Assembly (NCBI GenBank): GCA_964440735.1
Contig: CAYTTK010000152.1
Span: forward strand, 1 to 6,119
Direction of reading: 5' to 3'
DNA: 6,119 nt
From: CAZBWE01 sp964440735
GTDB lineage: Bacteria; Planctomycetota; Phycisphaerae; Sedimentisphaerales; Anaerobacaceae
Part shown: positions 1-4,867 of the stretch, piece by piece
How the letters are laid out: each line of letters starts with the position of its first letter
How positions within the stretch are numbered: position 1 is the first letter of the stretch
Notes under the pieces: generated by a model
Database searches by the model: none
Told to the model about the DNA's origin: nothing
The model's input: the letters and a program-made list of their open reading frames with translations, nothing else
Translations under genes and position numbers: made by a program

Positions 1-17
1 CAGATAACCGTTTTCAT
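1..17 (-). CDS. Start of a gene that runs off the left edge
   Basis: The first five codons of a leftward gene are visible (M-K-T-V-I). Its ATG overlaps the stop of the 46-residue zinc protein upstream in an ATGA arrangement, which is the spacing used elsewhere in this cluster. A purine-rich GAGAGG lies just upstream of the ATG, inside the end of the preceding gene, and can serve as ribosome binding site. Nothing can be said about the product. The call rests only on the start context. Confidence 0.5.
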
Positions 18-154
18 GCATCCCTCTCTTTCTTTAATCTTATCCTTTTCAGCCTGTCAGTAGGACATTCCTTATGAATAATCGTGCCTCTTATCTTCTT
101 TTTGTTTGCTGTACCTTTATTCACTTTTTCTTCACATTTTGGACAAATTGACAT
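14..154 (-). CDS. 46-residue putative zinc-knuckle protein
   Basis: This short, very basic protein opens with C4-P-K-C7 and has H27-x-x-C30 downstream, a plausible four-ligand zinc site. Lysine and arginine dominate residues 10-44, so nucleic-acid contact is possible, but that is inference. The start is well supported: GGAGGA precedes the ATG by a short spacer, and that ribosome binding site lies in the last codons of the 86-residue gene upstream. Its TGA overlaps the ATG of the next gene. I do not recognise a named family. Small CxxC proteins of this kind are frequent in phage accessory regions. Confidence 0.75.
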   Translation of the reverse strand: MSICPKCEEKVNKGTANKKKIRGTIIHKECPTDRLKRIRLKKERDA

Positions 155-158
155 ATTG

Positions 159-419
159 TCATCCTCCTAAATATCCCTTAATGGATTTCTTCCATGTTGG
201 ATCATTATTATAAAAGAGTAGATTTTTGGACGACTTCGCCGGTGCTCTAATCATTATAGGCTCTATAAGAGTGATAACCATTGATTTACCACAAGAACAC
301 CGAAACTGGCCGCTTTGTGCTGTCCACCAAGGTACACCACACTTCTTGCAGCTGAAACACACCTTCTTGCTCTTAGCATAAAATTTGCATTTTCCAACAC
401 CCTTAGTTTTTATTAACAT
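159..419 (-). CDS. 86-residue zinc-ribbon protein
   Basis: The middle of this protein reads as a zinc ribbon: C24-K-K-C27-G followed by two tryptophans (W31-W32), then C41-S-C43-G. Additional cysteines sit at 11 and 21. The N-terminus and C-terminus are basic, and no membrane segment or signal peptide is visible. Zinc ribbons of this sort bind nucleic acid or protein in many phage and host proteins; which applies here cannot be told. The ATG is preceded by a modest GGAAG motif that overlaps the end of the upstream 30-residue ORF. The C-terminal Gly-Gly codons (GGA GGA) double as the ribosome binding site of the next gene, 4 bp away, so the two are probably translated together. Confidence 0.75.
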   Translation of the reverse strand: MLIKTKGVGKCKFYAKSKKVCFSCKKCGVPWWTAQSGQFRCSCGKSMVITLIEPIMIRAPAKSSKNLLFYNNDPTWKKSIKGYLGG

Positions 420-422
420 TCT

Positions 423-515
423 CTACTTCCATAAAGATATTAAGTATGGATAGGTGTATACCATTCCAGTATATGCTCCAACCCCGCCTATTATCGCTAT
501 GAATAAATTTATCAT
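423..515 (-). CDS. 30-residue single-span membrane peptide
   Basis: A short ORF beginning M-I-N-L-F is almost entirely hydrophobic over residues 2-19, with a glycine-rich centre (IIGGVGAYTG), and ends in a short polar tail (SLWK). It would be a single membrane span. It fills most of the gap between the 196-residue and 86-residue genes, and its TAG lies 3 bp before the next ATG, which is the packing seen throughout the cluster. The weakness is the ribosome binding site: only an AAGGA some 20 bases upstream is visible. An overlapping frame starting at 519 and ending at 403 is a less likely alternative, because its product is not coherent and it runs into the next gene. Confidence 0.5.
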   Translation of the reverse strand: MINLFIAIIGGVGAYTGMVYTYPYLISLWK

Positions 516-530
516 ACATGATGTTTTGTT

Positions 531-1121
531 CTAATTTTTCCTTAATAGTTTACATTTCATCATTACTACCTCTAGTCGTCTGCCTTTACATTTTAGACAT
601 AACTGCTTGCAGCTTAAGGTCTTAGCTGCTTCGATTATTTCAGTATATATAGGCATTTCCATCTGATCTTTATAGCCACATTCTTTACATTCATATTTAG
701 CAAATCCTTTAATGGTTTTCATATTAATTTTTGGTGGTTTTGTATGTGAATTGGTTATCCTCTGTATGTTGTTTATCTGTCTTTCCACACTATTTAATTT
801 TTTTTGTACCTCCGCCTGTTTTTGTTTTTCTTCAAGCCATTTTTGTTGCTTTGCATTCCATCCCGTATCATCGCCAAGAAATAGAAAGAGGTTTTCCTGC
901 ATCCACTTTTTGATATATATCAATCCAAGTGCATGTATTACCAAATCTTTTATTCGCCATTGACGATATAACATTTTGCACTTTATAGCTTCATAAAGTG
1001 TATAAAGGAGTAAAGCAGCACCAATTGCGGCGGTAATAAGAAGAGACGTCTCCACGGGACCAAGGCTTAGTATTGGCGTATGCTGTAGCTGTATAGCAAT
1101 TCTTTCATAACCTGGGGTCAT
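531..1121 (-). CDS. 196-residue membrane protein with coiled coil and C-terminal zinc ribbon
   Basis: Three parts can be seen. A hydrophobic membrane span lies at about residues 25-43 (LLITAAIGAALLLY). After a basic region, about residues 90-122 are rich in K, E and Q with heptad-like spacing, suggesting a coiled coil. The C-terminus carries C145-K-E-C148-G and C175-L-K-C178, a zinc ribbon, followed by a basic tail. The positive charges after the span suggest that the coiled coil and ribbon are cytoplasmic. The ATG overlaps the TGA of the proline dehydrogenase-like gene (ATGA), with AAGG eight bases upstream, so the two are probably translationally coupled. I do not recognise a named family. 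A membrane-tethered scaffold or adaptor is possible but unproven. Confidence 0.85.
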   Translation of the reverse strand: MTPGYERIAIQLQHTPILSLGPVETSLLITAAIGAALLLYTLYEAIKCKMLYRQWRIKDLVIHALGLIYIKKWMQENLFLFLGDDTGWNAKQQKWLEEKQKQAEVQKKLNSVERQINNIQRITNSHTKPPKINMKTIKGFAKYECKECGYKDQMEMPIYTEIIEAAKTLSCKQLCLKCKGRRLEVVMMKCKLLRKN

Positions 1122-1924
1122 TTACTTACCTTTTCTCTAAGTCTTCTAGCCATATAAGGCCACCAATCATTGCCAAACGCTGTGTAGATCTTTACGCCAT
1201 ATGGATATTCGATGAATTTTTTATGCCATCCATACAATAGCTGGAGAGGTAATTTTTCCCTAAGAGCGAGCTTGACCAGATCTATATCTTCTATAGTTGC
1301 GATTTCTAGAAGGTTGGGTTTTGCTCCAATAATTAATTGTCCTTCATATTCTTCCCCAACTTTTTCTGCTCGTGCTATTAATTCATCTCTCTTAATTTTA
1401 CTAGGATAGGCACCTTTACATAATCTTACTTTTATGCCTTTTTCAAAGCAGGTTCTAGCGTCTTCTAAATATGAATCGGATTTTAGCTGGATAGTTAAGC
1501 CGATTGGGCAAAATCCGTAAGCTTTATTATGGAATTTTCCGGCCAAATATTTGGCCATTTCAAGCTGTCCATGAGCGTTGCTGTATTCTTCAGCATCTAT
1601 CCATACAACCCTCTTTTTATATAACATTTCTTCTACAAGGCGGCTTATAAAATATGGATAATCCCCAAATTGAGATGTCTTTACACTAAGATCCCGTTCA
1701 TGACCTCTTTCAGCTATATGTTGTAGAAGAATATGATAATGAATGAATGTTTTGTATATTTCATTGAAATCGTGGATATGTTCGCCAATATGGTTGAAAA
1801 TAATACCGGGTCTCGAAGAATAATAGCTGCACTTCATATCTTCAGCAAACTTTATTGCTTCTTCTCGTGTTTCTAGAGCATATCCATTTATTTTAAGAAT
1901 TTTAGTTAGAATTCTGTTGAACAT
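1118..1924 (-). CDS. Proline dehydrogenase (PRODH) family flavoprotein
   Basis: PRODH enzymes are FAD-dependent (beta/alpha)8 barrels that oxidise L-proline to pyrroline-5-carboxylate and pass electrons to membrane quinone. The family's motifs occur here in order: NHIGE at 44-48 (usual LGE), LSVKTSQFG at 79-87 (usual SVKxTxLG), WIDAEE at 108-113, TIQ at 144-146, VRLCKGAY at 166-173, LLYG at 229-232, IYTAFGNDW at 246-254 and RRLRE at 260-264. Residues matching the E. coli PutA active site are present: K82, D110, Y173, Y247, R260, R261 and E264. Two oddities stand out. The usual ATH[ND] motif near the flavin reads G-A-K-P at 200-203, and the chain ends seven residues after R261, making 268 residues against roughly 300 in monofunctional bacterial enzymes. 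AAGGAGAG six bases before the ATG supports the start. The gene overlaps the upstream membrane-protein gene by 19 bp and the downstream one by 4 bp. No pyrroline-5-carboxylate dehydrogenase gene is in the window. Confidence 0.88.
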   Translation of the reverse strand: MFNRILTKILKINGYALETREEAIKFAEDMKCSYYSSRPGIIFNHIGEHIHDFNEIYKTFIHYHILLQHIAERGHERDLSVKTSQFGDYPYFISRLVEEMLYKKRVVWIDAEEYSNAHGQLEMAKYLAGKFHNKAYGFCPIGLTIQLKSDSYLEDARTCFEKGIKVRLCKGAYPSKIKRDELIARAEKVGEEYEGQLIIGAKPNLLEIATIEDIDLVKLALREKLPLQLLYGWHKKFIEYPYGVKIYTAFGNDWWPYMARRLREKVSK

Positions 1925-2133
1925 TTTGCTCTCCTTTTCAATTCTTCTTCTATTGGTGGAGGTAACTTTATCATATCATCTTTTTTATCACCTTTCTTCT
2001 TGGCAAGTTTGTATAGCATTTTTTCTCTTTTCCTATTTACTATTATTCCGGCACTAAAAAGAAGTATACCAACTATTAAACAATAAATAATGATGCTAAG
2101 AATCAAATTAGTCATATCTAATATTGATGTCAT
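1906..2133 (-). CDS. 75-residue single-span membrane protein
   Basis: A hydrophobic segment at about residues 8-31 (ILSIIIYCLIVGILLFSAG) is followed by a strongly basic tail (NRKREK, KLAKKKGDKK) and a short Pro-rich acidic/basic stretch (LPPPIEEELKRR). By the positive-inside rule the tail should be cytoplasmic. The start is well supported: GGAGG lies six bases before the ATG, within the final codons of the damaged gene upstream, whose stop overlaps this ATG. The last 19 bp overlap the PRODH-like gene, and this gene's K-R-R codons contain that gene's AAGGAGAG ribosome binding site. The family is not recognised. Coupling with PRODH suggests a related job, but that is inference. Confidence 0.8.
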   Translation of the reverse strand: MTSILDMTNLILSIIIYCLIVGILLFSAGIIVNRKREKMLYKLAKKKGDKKDDMIKLPPPIEEELKRRAKCSTEF

Positions 2134-2327
2134 TTTGTTCCTCCATTTTGAAGAATTGGAAGTACTTTTCCTAGTTCTTTAGATATCTGTAGTTCCACCT
2201 CTCACCATGCTTTATCCCATTCTTCATCTCTATTTTCTCTTCTGCCTATGTCGCCTTCCATACTAGCATTTAGCTTGACGAAATTCATGCTGCCAAGATT
2301 TTGGGTTAGTCCAAAGTTAACCTCTAT
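2130..2327 (-). pseudogene. Small phage-type gene with lost start and in-frame TGA
   Basis: One open frame spans 65 sense-like codons except for a TGA at 2202-2204. Its product begins I-E-V-N-F-G-L-T-Q-N-L-G, followed by FVKLNASMEGDI and EEWDKAW. This resembles the start and body of small phage proteins of the type M-x-x-V-x-F-G-L-T-x-N-L-G-x-Y-E-x-V, known to me as a recurring pattern without a function. The resemblance starts at an ATA codon (2325-2327) where a methionine would be expected, and there is no ATG, GTG or TTG between there and the upstream in-frame TAA. After the TGA the frame continues with E-V-E-L-Q-I-S-K-E-L-G-K and ends in an ATGA overlap with the next gene, so gene spacing is intact. 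Each defect is one G-to-A change away from a normal codon (ATG, TGG). An internal ATG (2286-2288) could yield only 28 residues. A sequencing error or readthrough are alternatives. Confidence 0.65.
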
Positions 2328-2604
2328 TCGGCGATTTTTCGTCCCTTATCTCCTTCACTATTTCCCTTCCTAACTTCATTAGTCTTCCTCCTAAATGGAA
2401 GATCTCATTTCTCTTTATCTCTATTTGTTTACGTATGAAGGCTTTCATTTTAACCACCGCTGCTTCCCTTGTACAACTAAGATTATCTAAAGGAATGAAA
2501 CTGTTAACAATATCTGTTCCATCCATATCTTCAATACTATGAATCTCTATTTGAACTAAATCATACCAATTGTTCCATGTCCAAACTTTGTCACCAATAT
2601 CCAT
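2317..2604 (-). CDS. 95-residue hypothetical soluble phage protein
   Basis: The first half opens MDIGDKVWTW and continues with short alternating hydrophobic stretches (YDLVQIEIHSIED), compatible with a small beta-barrel. After the TREAA turn at 45-49, residues 50-88 look like one or two long amphipathic helices rich in K, R and E. This beta-then-helix layout is common among small phage proteins of unknown function, but I cannot name a family. There is no membrane span and no zinc motif. The ATG is preceded by AAAGGAG at a normal distance. Its last bases overlap the start of the damaged downstream gene. Confidence 0.78.
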   Translation of the reverse strand: MDIGDKVWTWNNWYDLVQIEIHSIEDMDGTDIVNSFIPLDNLSCTREAAVVKMKAFIRKQIEIKRNEIFHLGGRLMKLGREIVKEIRDEKSPNRG

Positions 2605-2620
2605 AACTTATTTCTCCTTT

Positions 2621-2737
2621 CTATCGCTGAATGAAGACCTTTGTATGGCCACAATAGGGGCATATAGGATGGTCAGCTAGTATCACCGTCTCTTTATAAT
2701 CAAGCCAATCAAATGCTCTTAACTCGGTTTGTGCCAT
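2621..2737 (-). CDS. Zinc-ribbon second half, out of frame with the preceding ORF
   Basis: This 38-codon frame opens at an ATG directly after a run of nine T on the coding strand (2738-2746) and ends in C26-P-Y-C29-G-H31-T-K-V-F, the second knuckle of a zinc ribbon. The first knuckle, C-L-S-C-G-H, is in the upstream ORF, which is in another frame up to the same T run. Removing one T would join them into a protein of about 98 residues with both knuckles. The TAG stop falls just before the ribosome binding site of the 95-residue gene, as expected for the true end of a gene in this cluster. It is therefore more likely the C-terminal half of a broken or frameshifted gene than a separate one; no good ribosome binding site precedes its own ATG. 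Confidence 0.6.
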   Translation of the reverse strand: MAQTELRAFDWLDYKETVILADHPICPYCGHTKVFIQR

Positions 2738-2918
2738 AAAAAAAAATATGGCCACAACTCAAGCAGTGCATAAGATTCATTTTATTAGCCCAGTTACACT
2801 TAAATTGGGATAAGAATCTATCATGTTTAGATGCTGGTGAAAAATATGCGCATCCGATAGATGTTAGAAAGCTTAATATTATTAAAAAATATGCTATTTT
2901 TCTAATAATTCTGTTCAT
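2709..2918 (-). CDS. Membrane/zinc-knuckle protein, probable N-terminal part of a frameshifted gene
   Basis: The N-terminus is a basic leader and a hydrophobic stretch (residues 2-23: NRIIRKIAYFLIILSFLTS then IGC), which may be a membrane anchor or signal peptide; the match to a lipobox around C23 is weak. A polar middle follows, then H51-C52-L-S-C55-G-H57-I-F-F. After the nine-T run this frame gives only nine more residues (YGTNRVKSI) and stops, leaving one zinc knuckle unpaired and about 100 bp of apparent coding sequence uncovered. The neighbouring frame supplies the second knuckle. GAGGAG lies about 12 bases before the ATG, overlapping the end of the upstream 69-residue gene. A full-length product would be about 98 residues. 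Confidence 0.65.
   Translation of the reverse strand: MNRIIRKIAYFLIILSFLTSIGCAYFSPASKHDRFLSQFKCNWANKMNLMHCLSCGHIFFYGTNRVKSI
2738..2746 (-). repeat. Run of nine T (coding strand) at a frame change
   Basis: Nine consecutive T on the coding strand (A on the plus strand) sit exactly where coding potential switches from the frame of the ORF ending at 2709 to the frame of the ORF ending at 2621. Such runs gain or lose bases easily in replication, transcription and sequencing. Eight T would keep one continuous reading frame. Confidence 0.8.
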
Positions 2919-2935
2919 AATTGACTTTATCTCCT

Positions 2936-3145
2936 CTATGTTAGTGATACTTTGGATATCATCTTTACTGTTTTCATCGTTAGCATTTTACCTTGAATAA
3001 CGGCATCAATCTGTACGCCATAGTCTCTTCTTTCCAATATCTCTGTACATCTCTGTTCCGCCTTGTATTTCTCATCAAAGGCAAACTCCTCTATATAATT
3101 ACCATCATAGTCATGCCAGAATATAAATATCTTTTCCTTTGACAT
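2936..3145 (-). CDS. 69-residue hypothetical soluble protein
   Basis: The sequence suggests a compact beta-alpha-beta fold: a strand KIFIFW at 5-10, an acidic loop HDYDGNYIEEF, a helix at about 24-40 (DEKYKAEQRCTEILERR), then strands around VQIDAVIQG at 44-52. Small phage proteins with this pattern (strand, a helix containing Ala-Glu, then V-I-x-G) are common but unnamed. It has no span or zinc site. The start is one of the best supported in the window, with GGAGGAGG four bases before the ATG. The first 55 bp overlap the end of the upstream 86-residue ORF in another frame. Confidence 0.78.
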   Translation of the reverse strand: MSKEKIFIFWHDYDGNYIEEFAFDEKYKAEQRCTEILERRDYGVQIDAVIQGKMLTMKTVKMISKVSLT

Positions 3146-3351
3146 ATTTCCTCCTCCCTTTCTTCATTATATTTAACACTTCCAAGTATCGTTGTAAATA
3201 TAAATAAAAGCATAGCTGTGCAGAGCCAAAAATTGTATCCACTTAGGATTGGGGATAAATGTTTCTCGAAGACTAATAGTATGACAACCACTATTGAAAT
3301 GGTTATCCAACACCTCTTGTATTTATTACCTATTCTAACATCTATTTTCAT
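3091..3351 (-). CDS. 86-residue protein with two membrane spans
   Basis: Two hydrophobic segments are visible, about residues 14-29 (CWITISIVVVILLVF) and 39-59 (YNFWLCTAMLLFIFTTILGSV), joined by a short polar loop, with basic residues before the first span. This predicts a hairpin with both ends in the cytoplasm. The last 18 residues are encoded in the 55-bp overlap with the next gene and look unlike a conserved domain, so the original stop may have been lost. The ribosome binding site is poor (A-rich, no GGAGG). The stop of the upstream 151-residue gene lies 14 bp before this ATG. The family is not recognised. Confidence 0.65.
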   Translation of the reverse strand: MKIDVRIGNKYKRCWITISIVVVILLVFEKHLSPILSGYNFWLCTAMLLFIFTTILGSVKYNEEREEEICQRKRYLYSGMTMMVII

Positions 3352-3365
3352 ATTTTTCTTTTCTA

Positions 3366-3821
3366 TTACTCATAAGCAGTTTTAAGCATTGGTAATTTTA
3401 CCACTTCATCAGGATAAGCCCAATCAAAAATACCATAAGCGCAGCTATTCCAATATTTTACTGAGGCCAAATACTGATTTATCTCTATTATTTTATTGGC
3501 TAGAGCGGCTCTTTCAATGTCGAAACCGCTGACCGGGTTAGAGCGGTAAAGATGGGTAGGTCTTGCATTCTCTATGGTTGTTTTAATGGCATTATATTCA
3601 GCTGGGAAGCTTTTCTGACAGATATAACTAGATCCAATCGGTAGGCCACCAAATATGGAACCGCCTAGCCCAATAATTATCATAATGACAAAAATAGCGG
3701 CACGTAGTCTACCAGTTGTACGGTAGCTGTCCTTCTTCTTAATTACTTCCCAACCATTACTAAAAGCAATGATCCCCATGATAGCTGAAACTATACATAA
3801 CAATAGTATTAATCCCGTCAT
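3366..3821 (-). CDS. 151-residue phage-type membrane protein with two N-terminal spans
   Basis: Residues 2-20 (TGLILLLCIVSAIMGIIAF) and 41-60 (AAIFVIMIIIGLGGSIFGGL) are membrane spans separated by a basic, probably cytoplasmic loop with KKK and R residues. This places the C-terminal 90 residues outside the cytoplasm. That domain has the layout of a recurring phage protein type: E-Y-x-A-I-K, an alanine-rich helix (ERAALANKIIEINQYLA, 103-119), K-Y-W-N at 122-125, and an aromatic PDEV-x-x-L-P tail. I know the pattern from phage genomes without a function; a role in the host envelope or lysis control is only a guess. AGGAGG precedes the ATG by six bases and lies in the last codons of the upstream 42-residue ORF, with an ATGA overlap. 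Confidence 0.82.
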   Translation of the reverse strand: MTGLILLLCIVSAIMGIIAFSNGWEVIKKKDSYRTTGRLRAAIFVIMIIIGLGGSIFGGLPIGSSYICQKSFPAEYNAIKTTIENARPTHLYRSNPVSGFDIERAALANKIIEINQYLASVKYWNSCAYGIFDWAYPDEVVKLPMLKTAYE

Positions 3822-3946
3822 TTTTTCCTCCTATTCAATATATTTGATACAAAACACAAGGATAACTCTCCTGTTAAGAACATACCCATATATATGGTAT
3901 AGGCAAACAGACACAATATATAGATACTTGTTTTTAGATATATCAT
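3818..3946 (-). CDS. 42-residue membrane peptide
   Basis: An ORF of 42 codons fills most of the space between the amidoligase and the 151-residue gene. Residues 7-24 are hydrophobic (SIYILCLFAYTIYMGMFL), a second moderately hydrophobic stretch follows at 28-37, and the protein ends in RRKK. The TGA overlaps the next ATG as ATGA, and the Arg-Arg codons AGG AGG are also that gene's ribosome binding site. The start itself has only an A-rich stretch before it. Gene-like packing makes it believable, while its shortness and weak start signal keep confidence moderate. Confidence 0.55.
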   Translation of the reverse strand: MIYLKTSIYILCLFAYTIYMGMFLTGELSLCFVSNILNRRKK

Positions 3947-3983
3947 TACATTATTTCTTTATCTATTTTTTTAATAAAAAGGG

Positions 3984-4817
3984 TTAAATTGATCTGTAAC
4001 TAAATTTACCTAGATCTCTAAGCATATCAAATCCGAAGCTTACTATTTCTACAAGAGCATCAAGCGACTCCGGTGTAGCTGGCAAACTTCTGTATTCGAA
4101 GCCATAATCTTTTAATTCAAAAAACCCAGGCTGGCGAAATTTTGTTCTATCTGCCTTGGGTGGTACAAATCTTTCAAAGAATTCATTATCCATCTGTCTA
4201 ACTATCCACTCAACAGTCGGCTTATTTAACTGTGAGATAGCTACTTCTATAGTCTCTAATTCTTTGTCTCCAGTTAGTTTATGTAGAGTTATCGCTGTAT
4301 CTACTTTACCATTAATAATAGTAAGTGGTAGTTCTACTTTTTTAAATTCTTTTTCATAATGAGTGGCTTTATCCCTTATTTCTGATGAAAAATGGATGTG
4401 AAGCCCACATGAAGCTCGGCATCCTTGGATTTTGTTGTTTTTAATAACCTGGTCTGAGTAATCACTTATATCAGTATTGTAAATATTCATAATCGAAGAA
4501 AGCAGAGCATCTTTCTCTTCATTGCTATCACGGATTATCTTCATAGCCTCTTTATACGTATTTAATGGAACCATTGTAACAGGCTCGAACGAAAGGTTAT
4601 ATTTGGCTATTGCTACTGATCTTTCAGTATGCATCCTAGCTTTTATAAAATTTGTAACCGTCTCTTCTACATTTTTGCCAGGTTCTCCACGGATTTCTCC
4701 AAGTACTGGAAAACCGTCTCTATCAAAACGAACCGGTGGTATAACAACTTTGCCTCTATTATCTCTTAAGATAAACTCGGCTTCTACTCCTACTTTATTT
4801 GTAATACTTTTACTCAT
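3984..4817 (-). CDS. phiEco32-type carboxylate-amine (COOH.NH2) ligase
   Basis: This 277-residue protein fits the phage phiEco32-like COOH.NH2 ligase family, part of the glutamine synthetase/GCS-like amidoligases, which use ATP to join a carboxylate to an amine. The family signals are in order: VGVEAEF at 9-15, with E12 and E14 as likely metal/ATP ligands; DGFPVLGEIRGEPG at 34-47, where D34, E41 and R43 match the DG...ExR motif; CGLHIHFS at 137-144, the conserved GxHxHF; and GFEYRSLPATP at 239-249, with the E-x-R motif near the end. The length is normal and no key motif is missing. No signal peptide is visible, so it acts in the cytoplasm. The substrate is unknown; published analyses of the superfamily propose peptide tags or modification of cell-wall or virion components. 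AGGGGGA precedes the ATG. The 50 bp upstream are unusually A-rich on the coding strand, which could aid expression. Confidence 0.82.
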   Translation of the reverse strand: MSKSITNKVGVEAEFILRDNRGKVVIPPVRFDRDGFPVLGEIRGEPGKNVEETVTNFIKARMHTERSVAIAKYNLSFEPVTMVPLNTYKEAMKIIRDSNEEKDALLSSIMNIYNTDISDYSDQVIKNNKIQGCRASCGLHIHFSSEIRDKATHYEKEFKKVELPLTIINGKVDTAITLHKLTGDKELETIEVAISQLNKPTVEWIVRQMDNEFFERFVPPKADRTKFRQPGFFELKDYGFEYRSLPATPESLDALVEIVSFGFDMLRDLGKFSYRSI

Positions 4818-4833
4818 TGTTTAATCCCCCTTC

Positions 4834-4861
4834 TTTTTTTTATTTTTTTTTTATTTTATTT
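4834..4861 (-). other. A-rich leader before the amidoligase gene
   Basis: This stretch is only A and T, with uninterrupted A runs of 10 and 8 on the coding strand, between the stop of the 286-residue gene and the AGGGGGA ribosome binding site. It could be an unstructured translation enhancer or, if a promoter is near, an upstream element. I see no convincing -35/-10 pair or hairpin, so no promoter or terminator is claimed. Confidence 0.5.
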
Positions 4862-4867
4862 AACCCT

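Noticed and set aside
403..519. 38-codon minus-strand ORF starting M-Y-D-K
   Set aside because: It overlaps the next gene start by 17 bp and its product shows no coherent feature; the overlapping 30-codon membrane ORF fits the spacing better.
2202..2204. TGA read as tryptophan throughout the genome
   Set aside because: Many intact genes here end in TGA, several in ATGA junctions, so a recoded TGA would destroy the gene layout.
2709..2918. Lipoprotein signal around C23
   Set aside because: The residues before the cysteine are S-I-G rather than the usual L-[AS]-[GA], so lipidation cannot be supported.
3947..3983. Terminator after the amidoligase gene
   Set aside because: Only a weak TTTTT-ATT-AAAAA palindrome is present, with no GC-rich stem and no proper T tract.
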